The notes beneath the pieces are model-generated. The model searched no databases. It was given only the letters and a program-made list of their open reading frames with translations, and was not told the origin of the DNA. 25,293 nucleotides of DNA, taken from assembly GCA_003024985.2 (NCBI GenBank), contig PXIH01S0002375.1, one strand, 5' to 3'. This document shows positions 23,359 through 25,293 of the stretch, piece after piece. How positions within the stretch are numbered: position 1 is the first letter of the stretch; every line of letters begins with the position of its first letter. The position numbers and the translations under genes are program-made. Source of the stretch: Euperipatoides rowelli. Its lineage: Eukaryota > Onychophora > Udeonychophora > Euonychophora > Peripatopsidae.

Positions 23359-25293
23359 ATGAAAAGAAATTTTCGTCCCAAACTTAAAAAACAAGTTGAC
23401 AATACAAAAAAAGATACAATTGTTTTAAAACACGAAGAGGATAAACCTTTTGGACCTCTTCGAAATGATTATAAATCAGATTTGTATATTGATGGCAAAA
23501 GATGGAATAGTGTAGATAATTATGTCTTCTCTAATTTATTACCATCAATTGACTTTAGGAAACAAACCATTGAACATTTAAACCCACACCAAGTTGAAAA
23601 AACATATTACGATGTCAAATTTGAAATTAACAAAAGTACATTATCATCCGCTATTAAAATTGGAATAGAATCTAAATTAATAGCCGATCCTCAATTTAGA
23701 CAAGCTCTTCTTAATACAGCTGGCAGTTCTATTATGTACCTCTCCAAAAATAATTACCTTGGATACGGAAATGGTAAATGGTTTGTAAATACATACGGAA
23801 TATGGTTAGAACATTTTAGAACAGGAATGTTGTGGTCGATAGCCAGAACAGATAAACATCCAACTTTAAAAGATGACCAAATTTATGACTCTTATCTTGC
23901 GGAAAAAGGATTAAAATTAGCACTGCATTATGAAAATTTAGATAAATATCTCAAAATTGATGCTGATTTACAAGGAAATGGCATGGTTGAAATTATTAAA
24001 GCATTAATCAAAAAATACGGAAGAAAGAAAATATTTGTTTTAGACAGAGAAACAGCTTTAGCTTTACAACGTAAAAGATATATTGAACCAATTGTTAAAG
24101 CAACACAATTAATAAGATATATCAGAAAAACATACATAAGAGAGATTCGAAATAAAAATATTGAAAAAATGAAAGAAACCATTTTTGAAATATTTGTTGA
24201 CGATCTTATGGATTCTAGTTATGATGAAGAAGATTTTGAACGTGGAGATGCTGGTATTGACGATAAAAAAGCTATTATGAAAAATCAATTCAGAACAATT
24301 TCACTTGCAGAGAAAAACTCTCTAGTTCAGAGAACAATGAAGTTATATGAAGCAGGAGCTTTAAATAAACGAGTTATGGATAAAGCAACTCTTGTTGAAC
24401 AAAATACATACATTCCTTCACATAAAGAAATTGATAAATATGAAAACGATACTGTACCTATCCCCGTTGCAAAACCTAAAAATCCACATGTTGACGAACC
24501 TGCTTTTAATGTTAATGAAATTATGGGAAGGGCTGATAAATATATTGGAACTTTTAATCTTGGAATGGTATGGGTATACCCTTATTTAGATGATCCTCCA
24601 ATTAAATTTGGTACAAGAACTTTAGAGCATAAGTTTGAATATGATTTATTATCACCCGCAAACGATTCCACTATGCTTAATATTGAAAATAAATTATATC
24701 CATCGATCAGTCATTATTTAATTGTTCGTGTTGCACAAACAATGCCCGGTTTTGAAAACATTGATAAAGCATATGGAGTTATTTCTGATGGGCCAAATAG
24801 ATTTTTTTCGGTAGCAGATTCAGAATCTAGATTGATGAATTTGGAGCAAACTGTGTTTACAAAGGAAAAAACTTTCTTATTGCAAAAAGCAATAAGAAAT
24901 AAGTTTGACCAGCGCAAATTCAAAGATATTTTAATTGCAACCGGAGATAAAGTATTAGTATACGCTCCGTTAAAATTAACAGACGATGCTCGTAGACTTA
25001 AATATCAAGGACTTGCTAAACCAATTAATATTGTTACAGAATCAAATGCTTATAGAAAAGAAACTACCAATTTTCTTGAAAAAATCAGACCCACTATCTT
25101 ACCAGAAGATGTTATCTTTTCTAATAACAATGCTTTTAAAACTTCTTTTGAATATGATGAATTTATGGAAATGTTTATGGTAGAAAAAGTAAAAGATATA
25201 TCTTTTACAATAAAATGTGTTCAGGTGTTTTGTAAACATAAAGATTTGCCGTTTTCACTAACAGAATGTTTTGTTAAAAAAGTTTTAGAATCA
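23359..25293 (+). CDS. Tandem NADAR-domain protein, C-terminus outside window
   Basis: The ATG at 23359 opens a frame of 645 codons to the window edge with no stop. A first NADAR (YbiA-like) domain spans about 31-155: FGPLRNDYKSDLYIDGKRW, SVDNYVFSNLL, then AIKIGIESKLIADPQFRQAL and LLNTAGSSIMYLS. A second begins near 415 (KFGTRTLEHKFEYDLLSP, YPSISHYLI) and ends with AIRNKFDQRKFKDILIATGD at about 510-530. The region between (about 170-410) is helical and charged. NADAR proteins hydrolyse N-glycosidic bonds in riboflavin intermediates or remove ADP-ribose from guanine. In both copies the usual Glu of the SxEH helix is not obvious (SVDNY, SISHY), so activity may be altered. It may counter ADP-ribosylation-based defence; that is inference. 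Confidence 0.85.
   Translation, partial: MKRNFRPKLKKQVDNTKKDTIVLKHEEDKPFGPLRNDYKSDLYIDGKRWNSVDNYVFSNLLPSIDFRKQTIEHLNPHQVEKTYYDVKFEINKSTLSSAIKIGIESKLIADPQFRQALLNTAGSSIMYLSKNNYLGYGNGKWFVNTYGIWLEHFRTGMLWSIARTDKHPTLKDDQIYDSYLAEKGLKLALHYENLDKYLKIDADLQGNGMVEIIKALIKKYGRKKIFVLDRETALALQRKRYIEPIVKATQLIRYIRKTYIREIRNKNIEKMKETIFEIFVDDLMDSSYDEEDFERGDAGIDDKKAIMKNQFRTISLAEKNSLVQRTMKLYEAGALNKRVMDKATLVEQNTYIPSHKEIDKYENDTVPIPVAKPKNPHVDEPAFNVNEIMGRADKYIGTFNLGMVWVYPYLDDPPIKFGTRTLEHKFEYDLLSPANDSTMLNIENKLYPSISHYLIVRVAQTMPGFENIDKAYGVISDGPNRFFSVADSESRLMNLEQTVFTKEKTFLLQKAIRNKFDQRKFKDILIATGDKVLVYAPLKLTDDARRLKYQGLAKPINIVTESNAYRKETTNFLEKIRPTILPEDVIFSNNNAFKTSFEYDEFMEMFMVEKVKDISFTIKCVQVFCKHKDLPFSLTECFVKKVLES

Noticed and set aside
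1-25293. Integrated virus copy in a cellular genome
   Set aside because: No cellular flanks, introns or transposons are visible, and nearly all core genes are open. A free viral genome fits better, though the window alone cannot exclude integration.

Overview
The window looks like a piece of a large, very AT-rich nucleocytoplasmic DNA virus genome (Nucleocytoviricota). The evidence is a set of virus-encoded replication and transcription proteins side by side: a primase/SF3-helicase of the D5 type, the largest RNA polymerase subunit (Rpb1), a SNF2-like ATPase, an A22-type Holliday junction resolvase and an A18-like helicase. Genes are intron-free and tightly packed. Most 3' ends carry a perfect inverted repeat, as described for Mimivirus polyadenylation, and two genes have the Mimivirus early-promoter octamer AAAATTGA upstream. 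An Imitervirales (mimivirus-like) relative is my best guess from these traits. I cannot place it more finely without a phylogeny.

Layout. From 1 to 15852 every gene but one is on the minus strand: a truncated beta-rich protein, a phosphatase fused to a NADAR domain, a thioredoxin-like protein, a 133-aa protein (the one plus-strand gene), a BIR-RING (IAP-like) protein, a 73-aa protein, the D5-like primase-helicase, a 1176-aa GT90 glycosyltransferase plus kinase-like fusion, an unrecognised protein cut by an assembly gap (11850-12037, all N), Rpb1 cut by the same gap, and a SAP/SIM/RING protein. From 16105 to the end, intact genes are on the plus strand: SNF2 ATPase, Holliday junction resolvase, a membrane-anchored small protein, an A18-like helicase, a phage-fibre-like glycine-rich protein, another RING protein and a tandem NADAR protein cut by the window end. 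The strand switch (15853-16104) holds an 18-bp hairpin and nine 12-13 bp repeats built on GATGACGTA.

Together the core genes serve replication, recombination and transcription. The accessory genes point to host manipulation: three RING proteins (one with a BIR domain, one with a likely SUMO-binding motif), three NADAR domains linked to ADP-ribose chemistry, and two apparently broken genes, one matrix-metalloproteinase-like and one small cystine-knot-like. The IAP, metalloproteinase and cystine-knot types are known from insect viruses, so an animal host, perhaps an arthropod, is a reasonable inference, but nothing here proves it.
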